A DNA stretch of 64,000 bases. It comes from Pomphorhynchus laevis (lineage: Eukaryota; Acanthocephala; Palaeacanthocephala; Echinorhynchida; Pomphorhynchidae). Position 1 is the stretch's first letter; each line of letters starts with the position of its first letter. The stretch is taken from the NCBI GenBank assembly GCA_012934845.2, contig WNNJ02003183.1:103844-167843 (forward strand), in the 5' to 3' direction. This document shows, one piece after another, positions 22,151 through 33,456 of the stretch. Under the pieces are notes generated by a model, which made no database searches, was not told where the DNA came from, and worked only from the letters and a program-made list of their open reading frames with translations. Position numbers and translations under genes: made by a program.

Positions 22151-22914
22151 AAACGCTAAGGTGAAGGTCAACTCATGCATTTTTCAATTTATAACAAGTT
22201 CATTTTCGCTGTTGCTCATGGCTAAGTTTTTAGCCATATTAAAACTAATAAACATACGTTATATTAAAAGCATGCATGTGTACACTTTCCGGTTTGTGCC
22301 AATTAAAAAGTAGTATTGAAATTCTTTCTGATTAATATAACGTCATCAGTAATTTTATTCATATATCCACTATATATGAAGTGAAGTATCTTAGCATCTG
22401 CACTAGAGCTTTGCTCGCGCTTTGTAGCTAGAGAGCTTTTGCTCGTACAGTGTACTTCAACTGCATAGAATCGTGTTGCTTGATCAGCAAACTCAGATAG
22501 CTGACGATGTAAGGAACGACAGCATACGTGCTGTCCTGTAAAGCCACTGCTTGCAAACTGTACCAGATGTAAGGCTAGTAACATGCGAAGGAGCGTGTGC
22601 TCTGCAATTTCATTTCAGAGGTTTACTAAGGATCAAGTACTGTCGAAGTTGTATAGCTACAGGGCCACACTGAATAGACCACCCTATAGTGATGAGTAGA
22701 CTAAGGTCGAATAGCCCCATTGGGGGCTAGGCGCATTCCAGTTAAGCTTCCTGACACAGGTTGCAAAAAAGCATTCAGGTTTATACTTTCCTGTTCGTGT
22801 TAACAGAGTTGTATTAATATATTAATACCAGTAGTTTTAATTTATATTATTAGTTATTATTAAACATAGTATTATCAGGTATTTTTAATAAAAAATATTG
22901 ATAATGAATCAAAT
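22151..22914. repeat. AT-rich DNA with a second copy of the 16.5-kb repeat
   Basis: At 22620-22760 the phrases CTGTCGAAGTTGTATAGCTA and TAGTGATGAGTAGACTAAGG match the repeat at 16500-16690. Here GUCGAA is followed by a perfect hairpin, UAGCCCC-AUUG-GGGGCUA. The minus-strand frame at 22303-22584 shows no recognisable domain and is not called. Confidence 0.4.
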
Positions 22915-23208
22915 CAGCTAACTGAGTCTACGTATTTAATATAATTATAAAAGAAACAAAACATAATAATGCATAATAATATTGGTTTTCTTATTAAAAC
23001 CAATATTAATGATAAAGAAAGTATATATCTTGATATGAACATTAAATTAACATTAACTAAAACTAATATTAATTGTTATCGTAAAGATGACATATTTAAA
23101 TTTACAAGAAACATTTTTGCATGAGCATTCATGCATACCATATAATATAAAATATAATACATTAAATAATAAAATTTTAAGAATTGCCAAAATATGTAAT
23201 TTTAAGAA
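22915..23208 (+). mobile_element. short PLE RT fragment, opposite in orientation to its neighbour
   Basis: Plus-strand sequence matching the post-YIDD part of the local PLE family: DMNIKLTLTKTNINCYRK and DDIFKFTRNIF (about 23032-23120). It begins at the terminal-repeat block GAATCAAATCAGCTAACTGA (22914), which recurs at 23207 at the end of the next element. Only a few hundred bases survive. Confidence 0.65.
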
Positions 23209-25880
23209 TCAAATCAGCTAACTGAGTCTACGTATTTAATATAATTATAAACAAAACAAAACATAATAATGCTAAATCAAAATTTAATAATTAAATAATA
23301 AAATAAATAATTGTTATCAGATTTTTTATAATTTATATCAATTATAAAATAAAACATTGAAATTTAAAATAAAAGTCATTTTTATGACTTGACTAATAAA
23401 AAATAGACGTTGTATCAGAATAAGGATTAGAGGTCATCAGGAGGAACTGCTACGCTATCATGTTTCGGCTCCTAACTCCTCTACCCAACATATCAGCGGG
23501 GACAAATACGTGTTAATGACGTATTTCCTCTGATTAAATTCGATTATATAGTATCTTATTCTAATACAAAGTATATTATTTATTATCCATCCATAAAAAT
23601 TTGGCACTTAAGAGTTTAAATTTATTCTTTATATTATTGTGTTGATTTATATATTTTACTATTTTCTGTTTGATGATATTTTTATAGTAACCTAGTTTAA
23701 AATATGCATCTATTAAATTATTTAAATGATTTTGAAGAAAACCAATATCGTTACAAATTGTTGCAATTCTTAAAATTTCATTATTTAATGTATTATATTT
23801 TATATTATATGGTATGCATGAATGCTCATGCAAAAATATGTTTCTTGTAAATTTAAATAGGTCATCTTTACGATATAAATTAAAATTAGTTTTAATTGAT
23901 GTTAATATAATGCTCATATCAAGATATATACTTTCTTTATCATTAATATATATTTATTAAGAATGAAGCCACCTGAATAAATTTGTTCGATTATTGAATA
24001 AAAATTGCTAGAATTAAATACACATATATCATCAATATATCGAAACATATATTTCATATCTTTATGTAATTTAGATTTATTTTTTAAACAGCTATGAACG
24101 AATTCATATTCTATAAACCTTAAAAATTAGTCAGCTATAATTGGGCTACTATTACCACCCATTGGAACACCTCTTATTTGTCTAAATATAGATGTCCCTA
24201 CTTTTTACATTATTTTGATTTATCAAAATATTTGAGGATTCTATTAATTCAATTTTATCCATATATTTATATTTACTTGATGGTATAATTTTTGTTAGAT
24301 AGACATTATAATTATTATAACATATATATGTATATCTTTTTCCGAATATAAGATTAATTAATTTTACTAACGCTTCTTTAATATCTGCTAAATCTAGATT
24401 TGTATAAATCGTACTAAAATCGTATGTATTTATATTTTGAAAATTTATTCCTTTTGTCTGTTCTAAAAATTCTTTTGTAGAATTAATACTGAAATAGTGT
24501 TTTATACCCGTATTAATTTCGATTATCCTACAATATTTTTTAAAGTGTGCTTTTATTACTTTAATTATTTTATTCATATAGACAGAAAGTGGTTTTAATG
24601 TACATTTAAACGCACTACATATGAACCTAGGTTTTATTGGAGTTTCATGAAATTTTGGATTCCAATATAATATAGGTATAGTTTTATTATCTTATTCAAT
24701 TTTTATACCCTTTTTATCCATTATAGATCAATGACTTGTAATAATTGTTTCTAAACTTAAATCACAACATTCATATGTTGTGTTTATATTTAAATCATTA
24801 GAATTAACCTATTTTATTAGTATATCATAATGAAGCTTTTTGCATATGAAGAAAAAGTTATTACTTGCTTTATCAATAGTTGTTATTATATAGTTATGCT
24901 TTAATTTAGTAAGTTCTATGTACATATCTTTATTAATTTTATCTTTTCTTTTATAATTGTTTGTTATTTTCATTTTCATTTTAATTTTATCTAATATATA
25001 AGTTTTCCAAATATTTATCTTTGATGTATTTTAGCTTTTACTTTTAATCAGCTACCAAAGTAAGCATTTAAGTCATTATATAACGAATTTTAACCCTTTT
25101 GATAGCAGCTTTCTTAATTCACAATTTTCAATTAATTCTAGATTATGGGTACATATATGTTCATTTATTTTATCAAAACTAAGACTTTTACAATTGCATT
25201 TTATTTCCATTATGTTTCTAATATTATCGTTACATATTGATTTTAATTCTTTATTATAATTACAAATTTTTCGTCCTTATGGTGGTAGGAGTTTATACCT
25301 TATTTTAGGAATATATTTACTTCAATCTGACCCTATTATTTCTTTACTTTTAGAATTATTTAAAAGTCTGGCTATATGTATGTTGTCTATACATTTATTA
25401 ATGAAGTTTATGGTTAATGTAAATTTTCTATTTTTATTATTAACATTTATTTTACGATTATAGTATTTTGTATTACAATAACTGTTTATTATGCAACATA
25501 GCATATCATATGTTTATGAAATATAGTTTGCCTATTATGCTGTATATTATATATGTGTTTCCTAAACCTAGTTTTTAACATTTGATATGTTTTTCCTATA
25601 TATTGCAATCCACATGTACATTGTATTAGATACACTACACCTTCGGTATTGCAGTTACAATTATTATTAATATTTAATGAAAACATTTGTTTGTCGTATT
25701 ACTTACAATACAATTATTATTATAACATCACAAACTTTACAATTTTTTCTGTTACATTTAAAAGATCTAAAATTAAAATCATTAGTACTTGCGTATTTTT
25801 CCAATCTGTTTGAGTACATGTAACTTTTAAGTCACAATTTTTCTCGTTGCTTTTTCGGTGTCGCCACCTAGTTTAGTTGA
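23207..25880 (-). mobile_element. Penelope-like element with N-terminal GIY-YIG (Naiad-like), decayed, nearly full length
   Basis: Read on minus from 25880. First comes the GIY-YIG module (NINNNCNCNTEGVVYLIQCT, then LQYIGKTYQMLKTRFRKHI, about 25680-25530). A junction follows where about 350 bp present in the 1-1012 copy is missing. Next come KFTLTINFINKCIDNIHIAR and SKYIPKIRYKLLPP, then KSICNDNIRNIMEIKCNCK (about 25230). RT begins near 24577: YDFSTIYTNLD (motif A), GVPMGGNSSPIIAD (motif B, about 24175-24131), FRYIDDICVF (motif C, about 24049-24020). It ends KFLWMDNK at 23576. The 3' region to 23207 carries the structured terminal motif and a repeat shared with 55985-57870. Many stops and frame changes. 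The nuclease-first order matches Naiad/Chlamys PLEs. Confidence 0.75.
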
Positions 25881-27100
25881 CTCATACTAAACTTACAACG
25901 AGCCATCCAGCAGCATCTGACAGGGGGCTGCCCTGCTTAAGGCGGTTGCAGGCTGGAACAAGATCTATAAAGATCTACCACCTTCACTCCACACGCTACT
26001 CAGAATTATCAATATATTCGCGCTAATCAGAATTATCAATATTACATTTGATTCATAGACTCAATATGTGTAATTTTACTAACTCCTAAATTAAATTAAA
26101 AAATTTAAATTGAATATTAGTTTGTAGCATGGCAATACCACATATTTTCTAAAATATGTTATCTAAGTGCTTTAATATATCAATTATTTTTTCTGTTCAA
26201 GCATTTCCTTTTTGTTGAATATAGTACAACGCAATTATTAGGATAACATTAAATAACATGTAGTTTTAAACGACAATATATGCCGCTGACTAATTTGATA
26301 TTTTGTTTAAAAGTGATGCTTTTAGATTTATTTTCAAATAATCAACCAGGATTAATATATTATTATATTAAATAATATAATAATTTAATATTACAATTTA
26401 GAATGACATTTTTTATATTATTATATTATATAATATAATTTAATAATATAATTATCACTATTATCACTATTACCAGGCTAAATATTATTATATTTTTTAG
26501 TGTCATTCAGCTTTAAAATCCCATTGGAATTAGCTTTAAAAACGCACTGTAAATAAAGCCCTATCAAACATGAAAAATAAAAAATGTTAAAATCATATCA
26601 ATCGAAAAGATCAATTATTTATTTTTATGCAATTCAATAGTAAAATAAAAATTTCTATCGAAATAAATATGTGACATTTTTATGATAGAAATGAAAATTT
26701 ATCGAAATAAAGATGTGACACCTTTATGATAGAAATAAAAATTTATCGAAATAAAAATTCCTATCGAAATAATGATATGAACATCTTTATGATAGAAAAA
26801 ACCTTTTACCCACAGTCTTCGTTGATGAATATTTAGAAAAAAATATGAAAAAATAAATAGATATTTTCAATACTTATAAAATATGAAATTTTTATTTTCC
26901 AAACTAAGCAAATAAATTAACTAAAACTGTGCAAATATTGTATTAAAATCTTGTGTTAAAATCAATTATAGATCTTGTTTTAAAATGTACAAATAATTAC
27001 TAAAATAACAAATTAAAAACTTTATACATTCATGTACTTTATATAGGAAACTTATAATACTCGTTTTTAAAGAGTATTTATTGAGCAATTTGATTAAATC
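25881..27100. other. AT-rich DNA, no gene seen
   Basis: Includes a short G/C-richer block (25880-25985) of unknown origin. Short tandem phrases built on ATCGAAATAAA and TTTATGATAGAAA lie at about 26630-26810. No coding evidence. Confidence 0.45.
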
Positions 27101-27735
27101 TTTTTCTTCTTCAACGTTCGTTCCGCTTCGTTACGTTGTCCGCCTAGAACGTAGCATTACCATTGTAGTCGCCATTCTCGAAGTTCATTGAGATATCATT
27201 TCATAATGTTGATGCTACCGTTTTTTAGTCTGGCTTGATACAAAGTATATTGCAAACATCCTCCTTTCTCAGCACGGGCTTGGAACTGGTTATGGCGGAG
27301 TTATTGCTTATCATAAATTGATCGATCTGCGAAAATTGAGTTGATCTCTATTAATGAATTAAGACAAATCTAAATATGACTGATACACATTGCGAAAATA
27401 TCGGATGGATACAAAATATTTCTTTAATTCAATGTTTTTCAAATGTATATATAAACTTTTGATAGCAGAAGCTATCGAAATATAGATATGCACATTTTTG
27501 GAATAAATCCTTTTTGCTCACTTTCTTCCTTCATGAATATTTATAAATTTATATTCAACAAAGAAAGCGTCTGATAGGAAGGCCGAAATTGCGGTGGATG
27601 GACGTCATGATTTGATAAGTGTGGGACTGGAAACCAAAGACGCCCTAGATAGAGCTAAGTGGAGGCAACTCTCAAAAGCAGCCGACTCCGTCCCTACACG
27701 GGAAAGACGCAAAATAAAAAGAATTATCTTGATAT
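27101..27735. mobile_element. two short LINE 3'-end relics
   Basis: Around 27260-27300 the minus strand reads FQARAEKGGCLQYTLYQARL-like sequence, a LINE-like fragment. At 27563-27725 the plus strand reads GRPKLRWMDVM, then GLETKDALDRAKWRQLSKAA and DSVPTRERRK across one frame change. This GRPxxRWxDV...DRxxWR pattern is typical of the extreme C-terminus of several LINE clades. Only about 160 bp remains. Confidence 0.5.
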
Positions 27736-27814
27736 CATAATATTTATTAAATATAATTCATATTAAACAGATGACCTACTTTTCCCGCCAATTAATATTC
27801 TGATTGAAGGAATC

Positions 27815-27885
27815 AGGAAGACTAAGCAGCATAAACTGACTCTATGCTGTTTCGAATTTTGTCTCACCAGTAGTGGGCTGTTGCA
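27815..27885 (-). ncRNA. hammerhead-like motif 1
   Basis: Minus strand: ACUA then CUGGUGA (27870-27864, one change from CUGAUGA), a short stem II region, GAAAC (27853-27849), and a strong stem III ACAGCAUA with UAUGCUG. Then U, and UAGU pairing with ACUA in stem I. The core variant probably lowers or abolishes cleavage. Confidence 0.6.
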
Positions 27886-28110
27886 AAACTGGATTTAAGT
27901 TAAGCACTGACAGCCCAATAAGTCCTAGTACACATCCATTTACTAGGAACTAACACTGGTGAGTATTTATCAAGAATAATTCACTCACCACGACCTAACA
28001 CTTAGAATTTAAAAGTACTCTTATCGATCGCATACACCAAGCTCCTTCATCGTTGGCAGTAATTAAATAGATAACCTACTTTTGCCGCCAATATTTATTC
28101 TGATTGAAGG

Positions 28111-28187
28111 AATCTGGAAGATAAAACAACGCAAGCTGACTCTATGTCGTTTCGAGTTTTGAGTCTCATCAGTAGGGGGCTGCTGCA
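28111..28187 (-). ncRNA. hammerhead-like motif 2
   Basis: Minus strand: CUA, CUGAUGA (28172-28166), GACUCAAAACUC, GAAAC, then stem III ACGAC with GUUGU. The core heptamer and GAAA are perfect, but stem II has only two clear pairs next to the core. Confidence 0.6.
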
Positions 28188-28202
28188 CTACTAGATTGAA
28201 AT

Positions 28203-28285
28203 GCAGCAGAAATCGGAAAGGCTAAACAGCACAAACTGACTCTATGCCGTTTCGACTTTTGAGTCTCGTTAGTAGGGGCTGCTGC
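28203..28285 (-). ncRNA. hammerhead-like motif 3
   Basis: Minus strand: GCAGCAG (28285-28279) pairs with CUGCUGC (28209-28203) to form the outer stem I. CUA precedes the core. Stem II GACU-CAAA-AGUC is perfect, GAAAC follows, and stem III ACGGCA pairs with UGCUGU. The core reads CUAACGA rather than CUGANGA, so it is probably inactive. Confidence 0.6.
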
Positions 28286-28405
28286 ACAACTGGATTAAAG
28301 TGCAGCACCCCTAGACAGAAAAATATGTCCTTCTAGTACACATCCATGTGTTAAGAACTAACACTGGTGACTATTCATCAAGAATAATTCACTCACCAGG
28401 ACCAA

Positions 28406-29674
28406 ATGAGTGCAATTTTTTCAACGTCGGAGCATCAAAGCTCCATGGAAAAAGCGAAATCTCTCGAATTTTCAAGCAAATTGGATTCAGATAAAGGTAA
28501 TTTCCTTGTTAAAGACGATAATTTCACCGAAAAAAGGTAAGTGATGTTTTCGTGTCTGACTCTGGTGACTCTGGGGAGCTTCCCCATGTTCCAAAAATGA
28601 AAAATTTATTACTTATTGCTGGTATCAAACCTATTGAACGTCATCTACTGTTCAATACATTTCTTCGCGACTTTATTAACAATTTCCCAGGTCGCATACT
28701 GTTTAACTCAGTTAAGACTGGCGATAATTTACTAAGAATTTCTTTTGCATCCGCTGATATAGCAAAACAATATATGGACTTTTTTACAAAGAATCTTTCG
28801 CATCTTGGAACATTCAATTTTAAACCTATACAAGCTACTATTAAAATTACAAACTTTCCGCTTTTTCCCGATGATTCAGATATAAATTGTCTTATGAAAA
28901 CGTATAAACTTTCCTCAGTCCGACAGTTAAAGTCTAAATTTGGCGACCCACTGCCGGTCGCATTTGCGAACACTGACCGTGATACTGGTGAGGTCATGTG
29001 TAGGACTTCAGCTAATCCTTTTATTGGATTTAATCTAAAATGCTCGCTGATCAGCGAAGACCTTTTTACTTATCCACATTGCAATAAGTGTCATAAATGG
29101 GGGCATTGGGCCTCCACTTGTAAGTTACCTCAACTGTGTGGCATATGCAGCAGTGGTTCCTGCTCCGCCCTGGCTAATAATTCCAAATGCTCAGCCAACC
29201 CACTCTGTAACAACTGCGGATTGGGGCATCCGTCTTGGTCCCGCAAGTGCCAGCATTTTACTAAATACAAGAATAAATATGTTCCTTCGTCTGCTGCTAC
29301 TAAGACCTCTTTTTCTGACGCAGCCAAGACAATTCCTCCTGACAGAATGTCTAATGCGGACATTTTGTACCTAATAGAAAACTCTAAGAAAATGATACTT
29401 ATGCAAATGGAGAACTTAATTAAACCACTGGTTAACTCTTTGGTACAAAAACCTACTGTTAGTCATGAAGAGTACTACCCCAAATCCAAAAAAGGGGTGG
29501 CTCTGCTCAACCGATCCCACCGAATAAGGTAGGAAAATTTCTTAAAGCCAGAAATACAAGCTCCACTCCGGGAAATGAAGATATTGCCCAGGGGGCACCG
29601 GTCGATGTCGGGGCTAGTGGTGGGAAGGGAAACCTTTCCACATTAGCTCTGTATAGGTCTACAGCCCCCGTCTA
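28406..29674 (+). pseudogene. LINE copy 2 ORF1, nucleic-acid-binding protein with zinc knuckles
   Basis: ORF1 proteins of this LINE type bind element RNA. The frame opening at 28406 (MSAIFSTSEHQSSMEKAK) runs to a TAA near 28538. The main frame runs from 28522 to 29532, and its C-terminal tail lies in another frame to about 29674 (GNEDIAQGAPVD, SGGKGNLST). One frame change falls in an A-run at about 28530, the other near 29500. The middle has an RRM-like region with LPHVPKMKNLLL and FNSVKTGDNLLRISFASADI. Then come CNKCHKWGHWASTC (a CX2CX4HX4C knuckle), CGICSSGSC and CNNCGLGHPSWSRKC. The product is far more diverged from the other copies than ORF2 is. Confidence 0.8.
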
Positions 29675-32303
29675 ACTGATCTGTCACATGGTGAGTAAGC
29701 CCGAGCCTTTTTCACTGAATATTCTTCAGTGGAATTCGGGAGGTGCTTCTGCCCTTAGGCTTCTATCTGGTAGAGACGCAGATGTTATAGTCCTTCAGGC
29801 GACGCGGTCTATCCGTCTTCCCCAGGACATTACTCGATTTATCCATAAGCACATTTATACCCACTATACTCCGTATATAACCCCGCCTCACTCCTCTTCA
29901 TCTCAAGGACTCTTGACCTTAGTTAAATGCTCTTTAAGGTCTTCCCTCATTCTAAACTTCTCGTGTCCAGCCCGGTCTTGTTTGGTAGTTTCACTCGTCA
30001 AGAACGGTAAACGCCTCAGTCTAGCCAACGTCTATATTCGTCCAGGAGAGATTCATAAAAACCGTGACCTCCTGGTTGGGATAATTGATGGCGGCTACGA
30101 CATGGTACTAGGTGACTTCAACGACCGAACTGGTCGTTGGATTAATGCAGCACTCCGCAGAGCCAGGAACGGTTTTCTCATTCATAAACCACCGTACCCC
30201 ACCTTTCATTGCACATCAACAAATTCTCTCTTCGACTTACTATTGCTCCACGAGAAGTGGTTGCTTAAACCGTTCTGCACGGAGCAATCGCGGCAACATC
30301 TGTCTACCTCTCATGACCTGATTCGTTGGCGGATAGAGGAGGATTCGCTACTTCGGAGAAGATTCCATTTTGACCCCATCAGAGTGGCTTTCTTCCAGGC
30401 AGCTATCCAACGCTCCCCCCGAATTGGCAATGAGAGTTTAACCAAATTTAATTCCTATCTCTCTTCGCAAGCCACCGCGATTTTATCGACTACCTATAAA
30501 GGTCGGATTTTCAGTCCCACTCCGACAAAACTCAAGGCTCTAGCTAAACTATTGCATCTCCCTGGTCTCTCTTCTTCTGCCAGACAAACACTCTCGACTG
30601 AATACTGGCGGACCAGATACCGGTTCCAGCTGAGTAAGGATAGCACGAGTATCGCTCGTCTTAACCCTTCTCAGTCTTCCTTTTGGAAGATTTTCAAGAA
30701 GGAGAAGTTTGTTTGTTGGAGGGATAGGGCTGCCGGGTGGATCGGTAGTATAGGCCTTGGAAAAGCTTTGGAGGAGTCACTATCCCTACACAATTATGGA
30801 GCCACTCAATCACCGCAACCAATCCCGCCTTGGGGAGACTTCAGGAGTAGAGATATATCTGTTCCAGATATTCTTAATGCCTGGGGACCTCTTCCGGGCA
30901 CCTCCAAAGCCGTCGCTCCACTCTCTTCACGTGTCTGTCAGCTTTTGACAGCCGATCAAAGAAGGGAGGTGGCCGTCACAATGCTTTTAGCCACCCCATC
31001 CGATGTGGCCGGTATCAATATTAGTCGAAGAATTTTTTTACCTAAAAAATATCCGGTCTCATGTCCTAAAGACCTGCGGCCCATTTCGATTCAAAATTCC
31101 CTCGTATCGATCTACGAACAAGCGCTTGCGCATAGAATCCGCGATCATTTAAGTAGGCGAAATTTAATCCCACCTGGTTTCCATGGGTTCGTCAAAGATC
31201 GCTCGGTCTATTCAGCAGTAGGTGAAGTGCATCAGTTTTGTCGGGAGAATAGCCATCAACTTGCTGTGGCTGTTTTCCTTGACTTTTCTGCTGCATTTGA
31301 CCGCATCTCTATTCCTTTTGTTATCTCTTCTCTCAGGTCCCTCCGGTTGCCTGCGAGAATTGTTAACAGGGTGGAGATACTGCTGTACACCAAGCGATTT
31401 TACTATGATGATGACCTTGATGCGCGTCAGTTCTACCCTATTACGGGTGTGCCTCAAGGTTCCCCTCTTTCTCCTATCTTGTATCTTGCTGCTTCCATAA
31501 ATCTCTTCAAAATATTTAAACAACGCGATTAACGTCTAGTGGTGTACGCTGATGACACCACAGCCCTGTTTTCTGGACGCAGGTGTAAGGACGTAGTCTC
31601 TAACATCAGCCATTTCTTTTTAAGATTAAAAGACCAGTTGCCCAGGTCCAATCTTGTTTTAAACTCCGCCAAATCGCAGGTGGTTGTCTTTCATGGCTCC
31701 CCTGCGACGAAGCAAAAGCTTAAGAGACTAGCACTCTCTGCTCTAGCCTCCTTATTTGCCTCTGAACCACTTCCTATCTTCACAAGTCGATTAAAATACC
31801 TGGGGTTCACCGTTTCGGTGAACTGGTCGGCGAAAGCCGACCTGGATAGACTAAAACGTATCCAGAAGAGAGCTAGTTGGGCTCTGAAACGGGCCCAGCA
31901 TCTGTCGTTGAATGTGAAAACTCAGGTGCGCCTATGGGGCACCTGGGCTATCTCGGGATTAGTCTTCTTCTCTAGAGGACTCCCCCCAGAGAGAAGACTA
32001 AGGTTTCTTAAGCTACTCGTCTCCCGCTTACCCAACATTGTTCGCGCCGACTGGACTCTTCGGGGGGTGAAAGACCCCGGGTGGTTTAGTCGGAAAGCAA
32101 CGTGCTGGATTGGTTGGAGGGCTCAGATCCCTTTGGATTTGGGGTCCGCCATGAATGGTTGAAGAAGATATAAGAGGTTAAACAATGAACTTCGGGCCAA
32201 AGTCCGTTAAAAGTTTTGGTGACTTTATTTATTACTTATCTGACTCTATTGTCTCTTTTTAATTACAGCCTGTATTTTCTTTAATAAAATCTTTATTATT
32301 ATT
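28407..32303 (+). mobile_element. LINE copy 2, full length, flanked by a 16-bp target-site duplication
   Basis: APE-type, two-ORF LINE with Jockey/I-like RT. ACTCACCAGGACCAAA is repeated exactly at 28391-28406 and 32304-32319, so both ends are defined. The element starts at or within its first ATG (almost no 5' UTR) and ends in a short ATT-repeat tail rather than poly(A). It lies inside a hammerhead satellite unit. It is the best-preserved member of the family here, but not active-looking: ORF1 changes frame at least twice, ORF2 has one stop, and one endonuclease catalytic residue is changed. Confidence 0.92.
29688..32162 (+). pseudogene. LINE copy 2 ORF2, APE endonuclease and reverse transcriptase, one stop codon
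   Basis: About 824 codons in one frame, interrupted by a single TAA at 31530-31532 where related copies have CAA (Gln), just before the YADD motif. Endonuclease: NILQWNSGG at 11-19, VLQATRS at 35-41, GDFNDRTGRW at 142-151 and SHD at 208-210. The other copies have QET where this has QAT, so the likely catalytic Glu38 is Ala. RT: motif A AVFLDFSAAFDRIS, motif B GVPQGSPLSPILY and motif C VYADDT (about 31541). The C-terminal tail LKYLGFTVSVNWSAKADL and CWIGWRAQIPLDL ends at 32162. No RNase H is seen. It starts 13 bases after the ORF1 stop. Confidence 0.9.
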
Positions 32304-32429
32304 ACTCACCAGGACCAAACACTTAGAATGTAAAAGCACTCTAATCCTGCGCATACACCAAGCTCCTTCATTGCTGGTAATAATTAAATAGATGACCTAC
32401 TTTTCCCGCCAATTTATATTCTGATTGAA

Positions 32430-32506
32430 GGAATCTGGAAGACCAAACAGCACAAACTGACTCTGTGTCGTTTCGAGTTTTGAGTCTCATCAGTAGGAGG
32501 CTGCAG
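32430..32506 (-). ncRNA. hammerhead-like motif 4
   Basis: Minus strand: CUA, CUGAUGA (32493-32487), GACUCAAAACUC, GAAAC, then stem III ACGACAC with GUGCUGU. Same type as motif 2: perfect core, weak stem II. Confidence 0.6.
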
Positions 32507-32523
32507 CACAACTAGATTGAAGT

Positions 32524-32607
32524 GCAGCAGGGATCGGAAAGACTAAACAGCACAAACTGACTCTATGTTGTTTCGACTTTTGAGTCTTATCAGTAGGGGG
32601 CTGCTGC
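32524..32607 (-). ncRNA. hammerhead-like motif 5
   Basis: Minus strand: GCAGCAG (32607-32601) with CUGCUGC (32530-32524) forms the outer stem I. The core CUGAUAA has one change. Stem II GACU-CAAA-AGUC is perfect, then GAAAC, then stem III ACAACA with UGCUGU. Same type as motif 3. Confidence 0.6.
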
Positions 32608-32830
32608 ACAAATGGATTAAAGTGCAGCACCCCTATACAAAACAATATGTCCTTCTAGTACACATCCATGTACTAGGAACTAACACTGATTAGAGTATTC
32701 ATCAAGAATAATTCACTCACCAGGATCAAACACTTAGAATTTAAAAGCACTCTTATCGAGCACATACACCAAGCTCCTTCATTGCTAGTAGTAATTAAAT
32801 ATATGACCTACTTTCTCCGCAAATTTAAAT

Positions 32831-33456
32831 ATAAATTGGCAACCATTAATTTTAAGCAAACAACCATTGATTTTAAGCTTTAAATATGTTACGTAATAAA
32901 ATATTATTTAATGCTTAAAAAATAATAACAAAACTTTGTACAAACTTTATACAAAACCTTGAAATAAGGTTTTGTATATTTTTGTTAAAAATATACAAAA
33001 CCCTGTATAAACCTTATATAAAACCTTATATAAGGTTTATAACCAATATATATAACTATATACATAAATATTTTTAAATATATACTGAACCAAATATCCG
33101 TTCTTAATCACTATTTACATATTTTTATCATTGAAAATTTGAAAATTTAAATTTATTTACTCAGATACGCTTTAATTTAGATATCTTACATTATGATGAA
33201 TATCTTGTTTTACTTCGGATTATTTTATACTAATAGATTTATAAGCTATTTACGTTAATTTAATTTTAAATTAAAATTTACTTTACTAAAAATGCAGTAT
33301 TTATATGTAAATGATAAAAATATGGCATTTTTAATATTACATTTTTATACTAAAAATGCAATATTTTATACTTTCGATCTTTTTTATATTTCTACGATAT
33401 TTTAATTTTAGTTATAGTAAATTTGGCTGTAATCAAATTTGTACGTTGACGGATAT
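32831..33456. other. AT-rich DNA, no gene seen
   Basis: Short tandem phrases around TATACAAAACC and ACCTTATATAAA at about 32935-33050. No coding evidence. Confidence 0.45.

Larger units (their letters stand above)
27762..28406 (-). repeat. hammerhead-bearing satellite/retrozyme-like tandem units, left part
   Basis: Tandem units begin TGACCTACTTTTCCCGCCAA (27770, again at about 28073) and run through a ribozyme block, ACTAGGAACTAACACTGG, CAAGAATAATTCACTCACCA and ACACCAAGCTCCTTCAT. Unit 1 (about 305 bp) has one hammerhead. Unit 2 has two and is split at 28406 by LINE copy 2. The array resumes at 32304. No protein is encoded. Confidence 0.8.
32304..32830 (-). repeat. hammerhead satellite units, right part
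   Basis: Continuation of unit 2 after the LINE, then a complete unit 3 (about 32392-32800, roughly 410 bp) with two hammerheads, then the first bases of a further unit (TGACCTACTTTCTCCGC at 32803), which fades into AT-rich DNA. Confidence 0.8.

Noticed and set aside
22303-22584. 93-codon minus-strand frame
   Set aside because: No recognisable domain and low support; left uncalled.
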